Source: Opitutaceae bacterium | Lineage (GTDB): Bacteria; Verrucomicrobiota; Verrucomicrobiia; Opitutales; Opitutaceae | Length of the DNA stretch: 48,339 nucleotides | Assembly: GCA_025360455.1 (NCBI GenBank) | Contig: JANYCF010000088.1 | Coordinates: 1 to 48,339 of the forward strand | Direction: 5' to 3' | In this document: one piece after another, positions 9,271-17,537 of the stretch | Layout: the number at the start of each line of letters is the position of its first letter | How positions within the stretch are numbered: position 1 is the first letter of the stretch | Notes under the pieces: model-generated | The model's database searches: none | What the model saw: only the letters and a program-made list of their open reading frames with translations | Told to the model about the DNA's origin: nothing | Made by a program: the position numbers and the translations under genes

Positions 9271-9966
9271 TCACTTCGCCGCTTCGTGCAGTGCCACAAC
9301 GCCAAAAGTCAAAGACTGCGCGCTCGCAGAAGTGAAACCAGCGTCGAGGATTTCAGTGGTTAATGCCTGACGGTTCGGAAATTGTTCTATGGAGCCGCAC
9401 AGGTATTCATAGGCTGATTTGTCTCCGGTCGTGAGGCCTGCGAGGGTGGGCATAAGGAATTTCAAGTAGGCGTAATAAAAAGGCCTGAACCACCAGCACG
9501 GTTGTGAGAACTCGAGGACGAACAGTCGCCCGCCAGGTTTTAATATCCGCCGAATTTCCTGCAGGCACCGGTTCCGATCGGCCATGTTGCGCAGGCCGAA
9601 GGAAATCGTAACCGCATCGACGCTTTGATCGGGCAACGGCAGGGCAAGTCCATCGCCGTGGCGGAAAACAAGAGAGCCCCAGCGTGCGTTCAGCGTCTGT
9701 TTTTTTACTGCCTCGTCTAACATGGGCTGACAAAAATCCATCCCGGTGATTCTCACGCTTTTCGGCAATGCATCAGCCAGCGCAAAAGCCACGTCGCCGC
9801 TACCAGTGGCCAAGTCTAAAATTGAGGAAGGGTGACTATCACGTACGTTTCGCACTAAAATTCGCCGCCACCAAATATCAACTCCTCCACTTAAAAGCTT
9901 GTTAGTCAAATCGTAGCGTCCTGCGATACGAGCAAACATGGAGCGAACTTTGGCTGGGTCAGGCAT
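9271..9966 (-). CDS. ubiE: Demethylmenaquinone/ubiquinone methyltransferase (UbiE/MenG)
   Basis: The 231-residue SAM methyltransferase has the UbiE signatures: MFARIAGRYDLTNKLLSGGVDIWWRR at the N-terminus, SAM motif I ILDLATGSGDVAFALA, VTISFGLRNMADR, and LKPGGRLFVLEFSQP. The enzyme C-methylates demethylmenaquinone (or the ubiquinone precursor) at the membrane-cytosol interface, the last step of menaquinone synthesis. ATG 9966 begins at MPDPAKVRSMF; an in-frame GTG at 10011 would add 15 residues. It is divergent from the HU gene. It converges on the Fe-S carrier gene at 9205 with a 65-nt gap. Menaquinone is the more likely substrate for this phylum (inference). Confidence 0.95.
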   Translation of the reverse strand: MPDPAKVRSMFARIAGRYDLTNKLLSGGVDIWWRRILVRNVRDSHPSSILDLATGSGDVAFALADALPKSVRITGMDFCQPMLDEAVKKQTLNARWGSLVFRHGDGLALPLPDQSVDAVTISFGLRNMADRNRCLQEIRRILKPGGRLFVLEFSQPCWWFRPFYYAYLKFLMPTLAGLTTGDKSAYEYLCGSIEQFPNRQALTTEILDAGFTSASAQSLTFGVVALHEAAK

Positions 9967-10073
9967 TGTGTCTTCGAACTCTTTAGGTGGGTTTGGGATT
10001 GACGCAAGCACGCGCTAGTGAATTGTTTGTGGGGTCAGCCGATTGCGTAACTATCAACCCCCCTTGTAATATC

Positions 10074-10424
10074 ATGTCGACCAACCTAACCAAACGCGAG
10101 ATCGTGCTCGAGATTTACGAAAAGACCGGTTTCCCCCAGAAGCAAATTCAGGACACTGTGCAGATGACTTTAGATATCGTGATGGAAGCCCTCGCTGCCG
10201 GGCGTAATGTTGAGCTCCGTAATTTCGGCGTGCTCGAAGTTCAGGTCCGTAAAGCGCGCGTCGGGCGTAATCCAAACAAGCCCGAAACCGAAGTTATTAT
10301 ACCTGAGCGCGCGGTCGTGAAATTCAAGTCCGGTAAGATTCTCAAACAGAAGATTAAGCAGTTGAGCATCGAGAAACTTAAAGCGAGTCCGCCACCTCCT
10401 GCTTCGGCTGAGTCGGCAGAGTAA
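10074..10424 (+). CDS. HU/IHF-family DNA-binding protein
   Basis: The 116-residue protein has an HU-fold core of about 90 residues (LTKREIVLEIYEKTGFPQKQIQDTVQMTLDIV..., then NVELRNFGVLEVQVRKARVGRNPNKP and VVKFKSGKILK). A charged tail ends SPPPPASAESAE. The beta-arm sequence GRNPNKP carries the Pro that intercalates DNA in HU and IHF. It bends DNA and organises the nucleoid. ATG 10074 is chosen because the upstream extension (from 9987) has no HU similarity. hisS starts 29 nt downstream, so the two may be cotranscribed. HU versus IHF cannot be settled by eye. Confidence 0.92.
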   Translation: MSTNLTKREIVLEIYEKTGFPQKQIQDTVQMTLDIVMEALAAGRNVELRNFGVLEVQVRKARVGRNPNKPETEVIIPERAVVKFKSGKILKQKIKQLSIEKLKASPPPPASAESAE

Positions 10425-10453
10425 GCGCACCCGCGCTTTTTGTACTCGTACCC

Positions 10454-11767
10454 ATGGCAGGCTTTCAGTCGCTCCCTGGTTTCCGTGAATTTTATCCGGA
10501 AGACTTCTCACGCCGTCAGCATATTTTTCGCCACTGGCGGAAAAATGCCTCGGCTTTTGGCTTCCAAGAATACGACGCTCCCGTGTTGGAGCCACTGGAG
10601 CTCTATAAGGCCAAGTCGGGCGACGAGATCGAGGGGCAGCTTTTCAATTTCACGGATAAAGGCGGACGCGATGTCGCTTTGCGACCGGAAATGACCCCCA
10701 CGGTTTGTCGTCTCGTTGGCGCCAAAGCCGGTGCACTGAAGCGACCCATCAAATGGTTCAGTATCGGGGAATTTTATCGCTATGAACGTGCGCAAAAAGG
10801 CCGGTTGCGGGCCTTTCATCAATTTAACGCGGATATTTTCGGTGAACCAGGACCAGAAGCTGAAATTGAATTGATCGCGTTGCTCATCCAGTGCCTCGCT
10901 GGTTTCGGTCTGACCAAGGATGATTTCTATGTCCGGCTCAGTGATCGGGATTTGTGGTTTTTCTATCTGGCGGCCCTTGGTTTCAACGACACCCAAGTGC
11001 CGGGAATACTTGCGGCGATCGATCGGTTTGAAAAGATGGGCGATGACGCGTTCAAAGGCTACGCGGAGGCCCACGGAGTGCTCGTCCCAGAGTTGAAAGA
11101 AAAGATTTTGGCTTTTTTGCAGATTAAAACTCTCCCGGAATTAGAGACGGCTCTCGCACCCTGTCTCACCGATAAGATTTCCCAACGAATAGGGGAGTGG
11201 CGCAAGGTAATCGCTGGACTATCGGCCATGGGATTGGGGGAATTTATCAGTGTCGATCTCGGCGTCGTCCGCGGACTGGCTTACTATACGGGATTCGTTT
11301 TTGAAGCGTTCGACCGGAAAGGTGATCTTCGCGCACTCGCCGGTGGCGGTCGCTACAATGATCTCATCAAGAAACTGGGTTATGCCGATCTTCCCGCCGT
11401 GGGTTTCGCCATCGGGGATGTCACTACCGGCCTCCTGCTCGAACAGCGTGGGTTGACGCCTACCTTCGTTAATGCGCCCGATATTTATGCGGTGCTGGGT
11501 GGTGAGGCAGAGCGCCAAGCGGCCTTCGCCGACATACACGCTTTGCGCGCGGCGGGTTGGCGGGTTGATTATCCCTTGAAGGATGTGGCGTTCGGAAAAC
11601 AATTTAAGACTGCTGCCGAATCGGGCGCGAAACTGGCGCTCATTTACGGTGGGGATGAACTCGCCAAAGGTGTCGTCAAGCTTCGGAATATGTCTGATCG
11701 TACCGAGCAAGAAATCCCACGAGACCAAGTGCTCTCGGTCGTACGGGATTTTCTTTCCGGACGCTGA
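10454..11767 (+). CDS. hisS: Histidine--tRNA ligase
   Basis: The 437-residue class II aminoacyl-tRNA synthetase has the LRPEMTPTVCRLV segment, motif 2 FYRYERAQKGRLRAFHQFNADIFG (about 107-130), the histidine signature RGLAYYTGFVFEAF (about 273-286), and GGGRYNDLI plus AVGFAIGDVTT of motif 3. A C-terminal anticodon-binding domain begins near DIYAVLGG. It charges tRNA-His with histidine using ATP. The LRPEMTP form rather than LRPEGTA is a variant found in some bacterial and plant HisRS. The histidine-specific region argues against the HisZ paralogue. It follows the HU gene and precedes a hydrolase by 8 nt, implying an operon. Confidence 0.95.
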   Translation: MAGFQSLPGFREFYPEDFSRRQHIFRHWRKNASAFGFQEYDAPVLEPLELYKAKSGDEIEGQLFNFTDKGGRDVALRPEMTPTVCRLVGAKAGALKRPIKWFSIGEFYRYERAQKGRLRAFHQFNADIFGEPGPEAEIELIALLIQCLAGFGLTKDDFYVRLSDRDLWFFYLAALGFNDTQVPGILAAIDRFEKMGDDAFKGYAEAHGVLVPELKEKILAFLQIKTLPELETALAPCLTDKISQRIGEWRKVIAGLSAMGLGEFISVDLGVVRGLAYYTGFVFEAFDRKGDLRALAGGGRYNDLIKKLGYADLPAVGFAIGDVTTGLLLEQRGLTPTFVNAPDIYAVLGGEAERQAAFADIHALRAAGWRVDYPLKDVAFGKQFKTAAESGAKLALIYGGDELAKGVVKLRNMSDRTEQEIPRDQVLSVVRDFLSGR

Positions 11768-11775
11768 CCTTCTCC

Positions 11776-12603
11776 GTGGCCTACTATTCGGAGAATAATC
11801 CGGATGCCTTCAACCGCGCAGAGGCCTTCACGGTTACTCGACGTATTCTTATCTTTTTGGGTGTCGCCTATGCCTTGGGGACAGTCGGGGTACACTTTCT
11901 TTCGCTCGGAATGATTTTTCCGCGGCCACCACTGCGCTATGAAATGACTGCAGATTACGTACGGCTTACGACTCCGGATGGGGTGACACTGGTCGGACGA
12001 CATTGGGTCAGTCCCAGAGCGAAATTCACTTTGCTCTATCTGCATGGAAACTACGAAGACCTTGGTCGAGTCAGTGAATATGCGCCACAGTTCATTCGGG
12101 AAGGTTACTCGGTCTTCGCGATTGATTATCGAAATTACGGACATAGCGGTGGTACGCCGACGGAAGATAACACGTATGCGGATGTGCAATTGGCTTATTC
12201 GTACCTGCGAAACCAACTGGGTATACCTTCTGACCGGATTGTTATTTGGGGCTATTCGTTGGGAAGCGGGCCGGCGGTAGAGCTGGCGTTGCATCAACCC
12301 GCGGCCGGCCTCGTTTTGCAGGGCGCTTACGTCAGTGCCTACCGGGTCATGACCGATGTCCCTCTCTTCCCCGGTGATAAATTCGTCAACCTGCGCAAAG
12401 TCCCTGCGCTGCGTCTGCCGGTGTTTTATATTCACGGCACAGATGACACCACGATTCCTTTTTGGCATGGGGAGGCGCTTTACGCGGCAACTACGGCACG
12501 CAAAGCCAAGCTCTTTGTGGTTGGTGGTCAGCATAGCGGCTTGGCGGATTTCACCGGTCCGCGCTATTGGGCAGAGCTGAAAAAGTTCACGGACTCACTT
12601 TGA
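11776..12603 (+). CDS. Membrane-anchored alpha/beta hydrolase
   Basis: The 275-residue protein starts at GTG 11776, 8 nt after the hisS stop. A single hydrophobic segment (about 24-47) near the N-terminus predicts a membrane anchor. The rest is an alpha/beta hydrolase: oxyanion LYLHGN (87-92), FAIDYRNYGHSGG, nucleophile elbow GYSLGSG with S161, an acid in HGTDDTTIP (D223 or D224) and H253 in GGQHSGL. It resembles the ABHD12/13-like (BEM46) serine hydrolases, which act on acylglycerols or acyl-proteins; the substrate here is unknown. Cotranscription with hisS is likely from spacing. It converges with cdd; TTGGTCG/CGGCCAA (12620-12643) is a possible weak hairpin between them. Confidence 0.85.
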   Translation: MAYYSENNPDAFNRAEAFTVTRRILIFLGVAYALGTVGVHFLSLGMIFPRPPLRYEMTADYVRLTTPDGVTLVGRHWVSPRAKFTLLYLHGNYEDLGRVSEYAPQFIREGYSVFAIDYRNYGHSGGTPTEDNTYADVQLAYSYLRNQLGIPSDRIVIWGYSLGSGPAVELALHQPAAGLVLQGAYVSAYRVMTDVPLFPGDKFVNLRKVPALRLPVFYIHGTDDTTIPFWHGEALYAATTARKAKLFVVGGQHSGLADFTGPRYWAELKKFTDSL

Positions 12604-12659
12604 AAGTAACACCCGGAGTTGGTCGCCTACTGAACGGCCAAACGTCAGCGTTTTTTGAA

Positions 12660-13076
12660 CTACGTTAAATTGCCCCGGCCAAATGCACCCGGGAGCAAGG
12701 TGCTGATCGTGACATCAATCCGCTCTTCGCTGTCGCAGAATGAAATCACTCGCGTGTCCGGCCCGAATTCATGAATGACTTGGCGGCAAGCGCCACACGG
12801 CGCCGTGGCGGTCAGGGTTGGCGTATAAACCACCACACATTTTAGCTGGAGCGCTTTTTTGCCGGCAAAAACCGAATGGGAAATCGCGGCGCGCTCAGCG
12901 CAATGGCTCAGTCCATAGGAAGCATTCTCGACGTTGCAGCCGGCGAAGAGTTCGCCTGAAGCCGTCAATACGGCGGCGCCAACGTGGAACTGGGAATACG
13001 GCGCATAGGCTTTCGCTGCCGCTTTTTTGGCCAGACTTTCAAGTTTTCTCAACTGGGCGGGCGAGGGGAAAGCCAT
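12660..13076 (-). CDS. cdd: Cytidine deaminase
   Basis: The 138-residue protein matches the small homotetrameric cytidine deaminases. It has NVENASYG (48-55), the zinc and proton-transfer motif C59-A-E61 (HCAERAA) and PCGACRQ (93-99) with two further Zn-binding cysteines. It deaminates cytidine and deoxycytidine to uridine and deoxyuridine in pyrimidine salvage in the cytoplasm. ATG 13076 gives the usual N-terminus. It lies between a convergent hydrolase gene and the alkylation-repair pair (same strand, 99 nt upstream), so it is probably transcribed alone. Confidence 0.96.
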   Translation of the reverse strand: MAFPSPAQLRKLESLAKKAAAKAYAPYSQFHVGAAVLTASGELFAGCNVENASYGLSHCAERAAISHSVFAGKKALQLKCVVVYTPTLTATAPCGACRQVIHEFGPDTRVISFCDSEERIDVTISTLLPGAFGRGNLT

Positions 13077-13175
13077 GGGAATAGTTCGGCTATAAAACCA
13101 ATCAATGTCACGCGCGATTCTCCTTCATGCCGTCATGATGTTCGCAAAGTTATGCTCAATCGTTGGCCTCAATTG

Positions 13176-13850
13176 TTAATCAAGTGAACGCCAGAGATAC
13201 CAGCAGGCCACGCTCCGATAGGGTTGCCAAACCCGTGCGTACTTGATGATGGCCTCTGCTTTGGGTTCAGTTCGCTTCCGGTAGAGTTTTTTAAACGCTA
13301 GACGAATGGCGAAATCTCCCGTGGGCAGCACGTCGGGCCGACCCAAATGAAAAATCAGGAGCATGTGGACGGTCCAGGGACCAATGCCGCGAACTTCGAT
13401 CAGACGAGTAATGAGCTCGTCGTCCGATAATTTCATGGCTTCGCGCCAAGTCGGCACGGTGCCATCGAGGCATTTGCCGGCAAGGTCTCGGGCGGCCGCG
13501 AGTTTCGCCCGAGACAGACCGGCTGCCCGTATACTGTCATCCGCCGTTGCGGTGAAAGCGATTGGGGTGGGGCCGCCGAGCGGTTTTAATACGGCGAGAA
13601 CACGACCCAGAATGGTGGCCGCAGCCTTGCCATGTAATTGCTGGTAGATGATGGAACGGAGCAACGCTTCGAAAAGATTATTCGTTCGATGAAGTTGCAG
13701 ACTGAAAGGACCAATGCGTTCGATCAATCCTGCCAAGATGACGTCGTGCGTACTCAGGTGGGCGACCGCGACTGTATGATCAAATTGCAAACGGGTGCTC
13801 ATCAACCACGGTTTCGTGCGTTCCGCTTTAAGGCAAGGCAACGCGGTCAT
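13176..13850 (-). CDS. DNA-3-methyladenine glycosylase II (AlkA-like, HhH-GPD)
   Basis: The 224-residue protein is an HhH-GPD glycosylase without an iron-sulfur loop. It has IIYQQLHGKAAATILGRV (67-84), the helix-hairpin-helix LIEVRGIGPWTVHMLLIF (150-167) and the catalytic Asp D179 in LPTGDFAIR. The family excises alkylated purines such as 3-methyladenine as the first step of base-excision repair. The start ATG overlaps the upstream ogt stop codon (ATGA at 13847-13850), so translation is coupled and this start is preferred over the internal Met at 13802. Pairing with ogt combines base excision with direct reversal. It lacks the N-terminal half of E. coli AlkA, typical of shorter family members. 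Confidence 0.92.
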   Translation of the reverse strand: MTALPCLKAERTKPWLMSTRLQFDHTVAVAHLSTHDVILAGLIERIGPFSLQLHRTNNLFEALLRSIIYQQLHGKAAATILGRVLAVLKPLGGPTPIAFTATADDSIRAAGLSRAKLAAARDLAGKCLDGTVPTWREAMKLSDDELITRLIEVRGIGPWTVHMLLIFHLGRPDVLPTGDFAIRLAFKKLYRKRTEPKAEAIIKYARVWQPYRSVACWYLWRSLD

Positions 13851-14371
13851 TCGGAAAGCAACTCAGCCCCTTCGAGCACGAGCAAACGCGTTTTGGTGCG
13901 GATACCGCCGAAGGCGGAATAGCCGGTCATTTTGCCGCACGCCGAAACTACCCGATGGCAGGGGACGATCAGGGGCCAGGGATTGGTCGCCAGCGCTATC
14001 CCCACGGCTCGAGCTGAGCCGGAGCCGAGGCCTACGAGTTGGGCAATGTTCCCATAGGTTTTCTTTTCGCCGGATTTAATGGCACGCACCTGACCATAGA
14101 CCGCTTGCTGGAAGTCGCTGACCCGCGACCAGTCCAAGGGCATCGCCGAAAAATCCTGCAGTTGTCCCTCGAGGTGTTGTTGTACTCGTTCAACCAAGCG
14201 ACGGATCCACCGCGGTCGCGGGGTTCCATCTGCCCGACAGCGAGCCAACGTCATGAGTTTTCGTTCCGTCTCCTCAACCGTGGCTTCGGGCAACTGAAAA
14301 CCAGTGAGCCCGTTCTCATTCCAGGCGAGGCCGCAGGTGCCGAGAGTGGTGGGGAAAAGGGTATGAGCCAT
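13847..14371 (-). CDS. ogt: Methylated-DNA--protein-cysteine methyltransferase
   Basis: The 174-residue protein has the suicide-acceptor motif PCHRV (137-141) with acceptor C138, and the flanking segments YGNIAQLVGLGSGSARAVGIALATNP and GYSAFGGIRTK. It moves the alkyl group from O6-alkylguanine in DNA to its own cysteine. An N-terminal ribonuclease-like domain is present but no Ada regulatory domain, hence Ogt-type. It overlaps the downstream glycosylase by 4 nt (ATGA). No Ada-like activator is nearby, so induction by alkylation is not evident from the sequence. Confidence 0.95.
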   Translation of the reverse strand: MAHTLFPTTLGTCGLAWNENGLTGFQLPEATVEETERKLMTLARCRADGTPRPRWIRRLVERVQQHLEGQLQDFSAMPLDWSRVSDFQQAVYGQVRAIKSGEKKTYGNIAQLVGLGSGSARAVGIALATNPWPLIVPCHRVVSACGKMTGYSAFGGIRTKTRLLVLEGAELLSE

Positions 14372-14454
14372 GACGGCGAAGCAGACAGTCCGAGTATGGC
14401 TGAGACCACCGATCGGCGGTTTAATTCGATGGAGGCTCTAACTTTGCCGGAAGT

Positions 14455-15336
14455 TTAACTTTTATCAATCGGCTTCAATTGCTCGATGGTGTAACCGTTC
14501 TTTTGCAATTGCGCAATTAGTCCGTCCGGTCCGGCCAGATTTGTGATTCCGACCAGAACAAATTTGGCCTTGGGCGTTTGAAAAAGAGCTTCGATTTTTG
14601 GCAGCCAGAGAGTGCTGCGTTGGGTGATCAGGTCCTTGTAAAGGGCGGGGTGATCCTGCCGCAGAGTCTTCAGCAATAGTTCATCAAGTTTGGCTAAATT
14701 GCCTTCTTTCCACGCCTTAATCAGCGCTTCATGTTTGGTGGATAGTCCCGCGATCTCCTTGAGGGAGTAATCAATCATTTCGCTTTCTCGTCCGGTGCCC
14801 TGATTGGTTAAGTAATCGATGTGTTGTTCGACGGTATCGAGGCCGCTCACAATTTTCGGGGTGCCGAGTGTTCTTTGAAAGAAATAGATTTCCATCGCTT
14901 TGGGGGCGACGCCCAGTTTTTGCATTTCTAAGGAAGTGAGCATCGCCCGGCATCGCCAGGAACGAACTTTGTTCATGTTGTCTTCCGGGATTCCCGCTAT
15001 GCCACAGAAGTCCTGGATGGTTTTCCAATTTTCCGGACTCAGGGTTTTATCCAGTGTGCGACCATCGGTGGACAGTGCCCGGTTGGTGATGGTCTGCTGG
15101 GCTTCGGGGGTTTGGAGGCGGAGCAAATCCGTCTCGAAATAAATCTGGGGTGCGGCAGCGAAAGCCAGATCAAATTCTTTGGGTAAAGGATAGTCTGTCG
15201 AGCGAAGAACCTGACAGGTGCCACCGAGGTAAATAGTTTTTCGATCCTTGGTGATTTTCCACACGGAGGTTTGCGCGGAGAGCGCGATGCTGGTGAAAAG
15301 CAATCCGACGAGGGTGCACAGTATTTTCGTATTCAT
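14455..15336 (-). CDS. TraB/GumN-family exported protein
   Basis: The 293-residue protein opens with a signal peptide (MNTKILCTLVGLLFTSIALSA). The mature part matches TraB/GumN (PF01963): VWKITKDRKTIYLGGTCQVLRSTDYPLPKEFDLAFAAAPQIYFETDL, and near the C-terminus KAKFVLVGITNLAGPDGLIAQLQKNGYTIEQL. In most members the LGG-x-x-H motif carries a His; here it reads LGGTCQVL, with Cys-Gln where the metal-binding Ser-His or Thr-His is usual. The later G-x-x-H-x-x-G motif likewise reads GITNLAG. Tiki/TraB relatives are metalloproteases, so this copy may be inactive (inference). It lies 83 nt downstream of ogt's upstream end on the same strand. Confidence 0.82.
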   Translation of the reverse strand: MNTKILCTLVGLLFTSIALSAQTSVWKITKDRKTIYLGGTCQVLRSTDYPLPKEFDLAFAAAPQIYFETDLLRLQTPEAQQTITNRALSTDGRTLDKTLSPENWKTIQDFCGIAGIPEDNMNKVRSWRCRAMLTSLEMQKLGVAPKAMEIYFFQRTLGTPKIVSGLDTVEQHIDYLTNQGTGRESEMIDYSLKEIAGLSTKHEALIKAWKEGNLAKLDELLLKTLRQDHPALYKDLITQRSTLWLPKIEALFQTPKAKFVLVGITNLAGPDGLIAQLQKNGYTIEQLKPIDKS

Positions 15337-15605
15337 GGACGTTGGGGTATGATCTGAATATTACTTTGGCTTAAAGCGGTGAGGCTTTGTCTCTATTTTT
15401 GATAGTGGAATTTTCCTGCAACGCGAAGGTTTTTTAATTCAGCCGCTCGGGCGGGATGATTTTAGTAAGGCATTTACCGCGATGTGCGGTCTTACGCTGG
15501 CTATTGCAATTGCCGGTCATAAAAGCACCCGGTTAAGGTTGTGTGCGGCGGACGTGCCTAGGCTTGGCAAGAGGAGAGAAATTCGTCTTGTTGAGGAAAT
15601 TCCCC

Positions 15606-16877
15606 ATGCCGCAGAACCGTTTCTATAATGAATTTGATCTTCAAGAGTGGGGCAGTGCCCGGAAGTCAGATTACCGCAGCCCCTTTCAAATCGACCGCGA
15701 TCGCATCATTCACGCGCACGCATTCCGCAAGCTGCAGTCGAAGACGCAAGTGTTTCTGAGTGGCGAATATGATTTCTATCGTACACGGCTCACTCACTCG
15801 ATGGAAGTCGCGCAGATCGGCCGTTCGATTTGCCATTATCTGCTCAGTCGCGGCGCCCCGCTGAGCGATGATTTCTTTATCGACGATGCGCTGGTTGAGG
15901 CCAGTTGTCTCGCCCACGATATGGGGCATCCGCCTTTCGGTCACTCCGGCGAACGTACTTTGCAGGAGCAAATGAAGCGGCGCGGTGGGTTTGAGGGCAA
16001 TGCCCAGACGCTTCATCTCCTCTGCGAGACGATGTATCAAAACGAAACCGGTGTTCGTGGCATCCAGCCAACCCGCGCACTGCTCGATGGCGTGTTGAAA
16101 TACAAAAAACTCTACACCGAGTTCGCCACGCCGCCGGTCAGTCATTTTATTTACGCTGGGCAGGAACCGGTGCGGGACTGGGTTTTTGGTGGTGCGGCCA
16201 TTCCTGGAGCGTTGCTCCGGGATACGGCGCTTAACGACTTCAAAAGTGTCGAGTGTCAGATCATGGATTGGGCCGACGATGCGGCCTACTCGCTCAACGA
16301 TATTGTGGACGGCGTGCGTGCTGGTTTTCTCACGATTGAGCGGATCGAAAGCTGGGCCGCCGGTGAAGCGATTGGTGCGGCCGAGCAGCAGCACATGGAT
16401 TCACTCTTTGACGCGATCCGGGCTGATCGCTTGGAGAACACCTTCGCGAAAAAGATCGGTATTTTCATTCAGGCCTGCCGGTTGAAGGCGCGCGATAATT
16501 TCATGGCCGCGAAAACCAACCGCTACAGATACGAGTTGGTCGTCGATGCCGCCGCGTTGAGTGAAGCGGTCTTTTTTAAGAAGATGGCTAACGATATTAT
16601 TTTCGAGAGTCCGCAATTGGCGCAGCTCGAATACAAGGCGCGGGTCATCATTATGGCGCTCTATAACGCTATTTGGGAAAACTACGCCGAACGCAATGAA
16701 CGTGTGATCCGGATTCTCCCGGTCAATGTCAGCCGGCTGATCGCAGCCGAAAAAACTCAAGATGGAAAGGCGCGCCGTATCTGCGATTATATTTCCGGTC
16801 AGACCGACGGTATGATTGTCCGGACTTACCGGCAGCTTTTCGATGCCGAATTCGGCAGCTTCCGGGATTTGAGTTAG
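15606..16877 (+). CDS. dgt: Deoxyguanosinetriphosphate triphosphohydrolase-like HD enzyme
   Basis: From ATG 15606 the protein has 423 residues. It shows the dNTPase HD pattern: RSPFQIDRDRIIHAHAFRKLQSKTQVF, RTRLTHSMEVAQIGRSI (H64), ASCLAHDMGHPPFGHSGE (H104-D105) and MDWADDAAYSLNDIVDG (the distal Asp). The family hydrolyses dNTPs to deoxynucleosides and triphosphate, controlling dNTP pools. GAGGA about ten nt upstream supports ATG 15606 over an upstream in-frame start at 15543. It converges tightly (12 nt) with a hydrolase gene. The 15337-15605 gap before it shows no gene or RNA that I can recognise. Confidence 0.93.
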   Translation: MPQNRFYNEFDLQEWGSARKSDYRSPFQIDRDRIIHAHAFRKLQSKTQVFLSGEYDFYRTRLTHSMEVAQIGRSICHYLLSRGAPLSDDFFIDDALVEASCLAHDMGHPPFGHSGERTLQEQMKRRGGFEGNAQTLHLLCETMYQNETGVRGIQPTRALLDGVLKYKKLYTEFATPPVSHFIYAGQEPVRDWVFGGAAIPGALLRDTALNDFKSVECQIMDWADDAAYSLNDIVDGVRAGFLTIERIESWAAGEAIGAAEQQHMDSLFDAIRADRLENTFAKKIGIFIQACRLKARDNFMAAKTNRYRYELVVDAAALSEAVFFKKMANDIIFESPQLAQLEYKARVIIMALYNAIWENYAERNERVIRILPVNVSRLIAAEKTQDGKARRICDYISGQTDGMIVRTYRQLFDAEFGSFRDLS

Positions 16878-16889
16878 GTGCAGTTTCCC

Positions 16890-17492
16890 CTACGTTGCGT
16901 TTACGACTGTTCTCACGAACGCCACGCACGCTTGCGCGTGGGTCATCGCGATCAGGTGTCCACCCTCGAGCGTGACTTGAACCTTCTTGGGTAAAGGAAT
17001 GACGAGATCCTTGCGGCCGTGGATTCGGTGTAGTGTCACGTTGGCGTCCGCCAAGCCCTCCCACTTCATGATCGCACGGCACATCGTGCGGACGAAAGAG
17101 GGATCACTGTCTTTGAACATTTGTGTGAGTACCGTCGGTGCTTTCCCTGCTAGTTTTTGGATGAAGCCAAGGGGTGCCAGTCCGATGAACGGGCTGAGCC
17201 AGGTCAACAATAGGCCTACTTCATCTTTCGATTGTGCGCTGCCTACCAAGATGAGGCCGCGCACGGGAATGAACTTTGTGATTTCGCAGGCCACCATGCC
17301 GCCCAGCGAGGAACCGACCAGCCACGCTCCTTGCTGAATTTCATACTCGCGCATTACGGATCGTGCCACGTCAGTTAAGGTTTTCTCACCAGCATATTGC
17401 GGCCAATTGATAAAGTGGCAATCAGGGAGTGAGGACCATGGCGCCCGATACATCCGGTGATCAGCTCCCATGCCGGGCAGGACATAGATCAT
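16890..17492 (-). CDS. Small alpha/beta hydrolase
   Basis: The 200-residue protein starts directly with the first beta strand, MIYVLPGMGADHRMY. It has a nucleophile elbow GSSLGG (60-65, S62), an acid in RIHGRKDLVIP, and a late His in EGGHLIAMTHA. The lid is short. It has no signal peptide. The G-S-S-L-G-G elbow and RIHGRKD segment resemble small esterase-like hydrolases of uncharacterised function; the substrate is unknown. It is the last gene before the glycan cluster on the same strand (45 nt after the GH-D gene's stop) but has no export signal, so it is not obviously part of that system. Confidence 0.8.
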   Translation of the reverse strand: MIYVLPGMGADHRMYRAPWSSLPDCHFINWPQYAGEKTLTDVARSVMREYEIQQGAWLVGSSLGGMVACEITKFIPVRGLILVGSAQSKDEVGLLLTWLSPFIGLAPLGFIQKLAGKAPTVLTQMFKDSDPSFVRTMCRAIMKWEGLADANVTLHRIHGRKDLVIPLPKKVQVTLEGGHLIAMTHAQACVAFVRTVVNAT

Positions 17493-17537
17493 CGTGTGGG
17501 GTGAATGCTTCGGTGCGTTGGGAGTTAAGTCAAAAAA

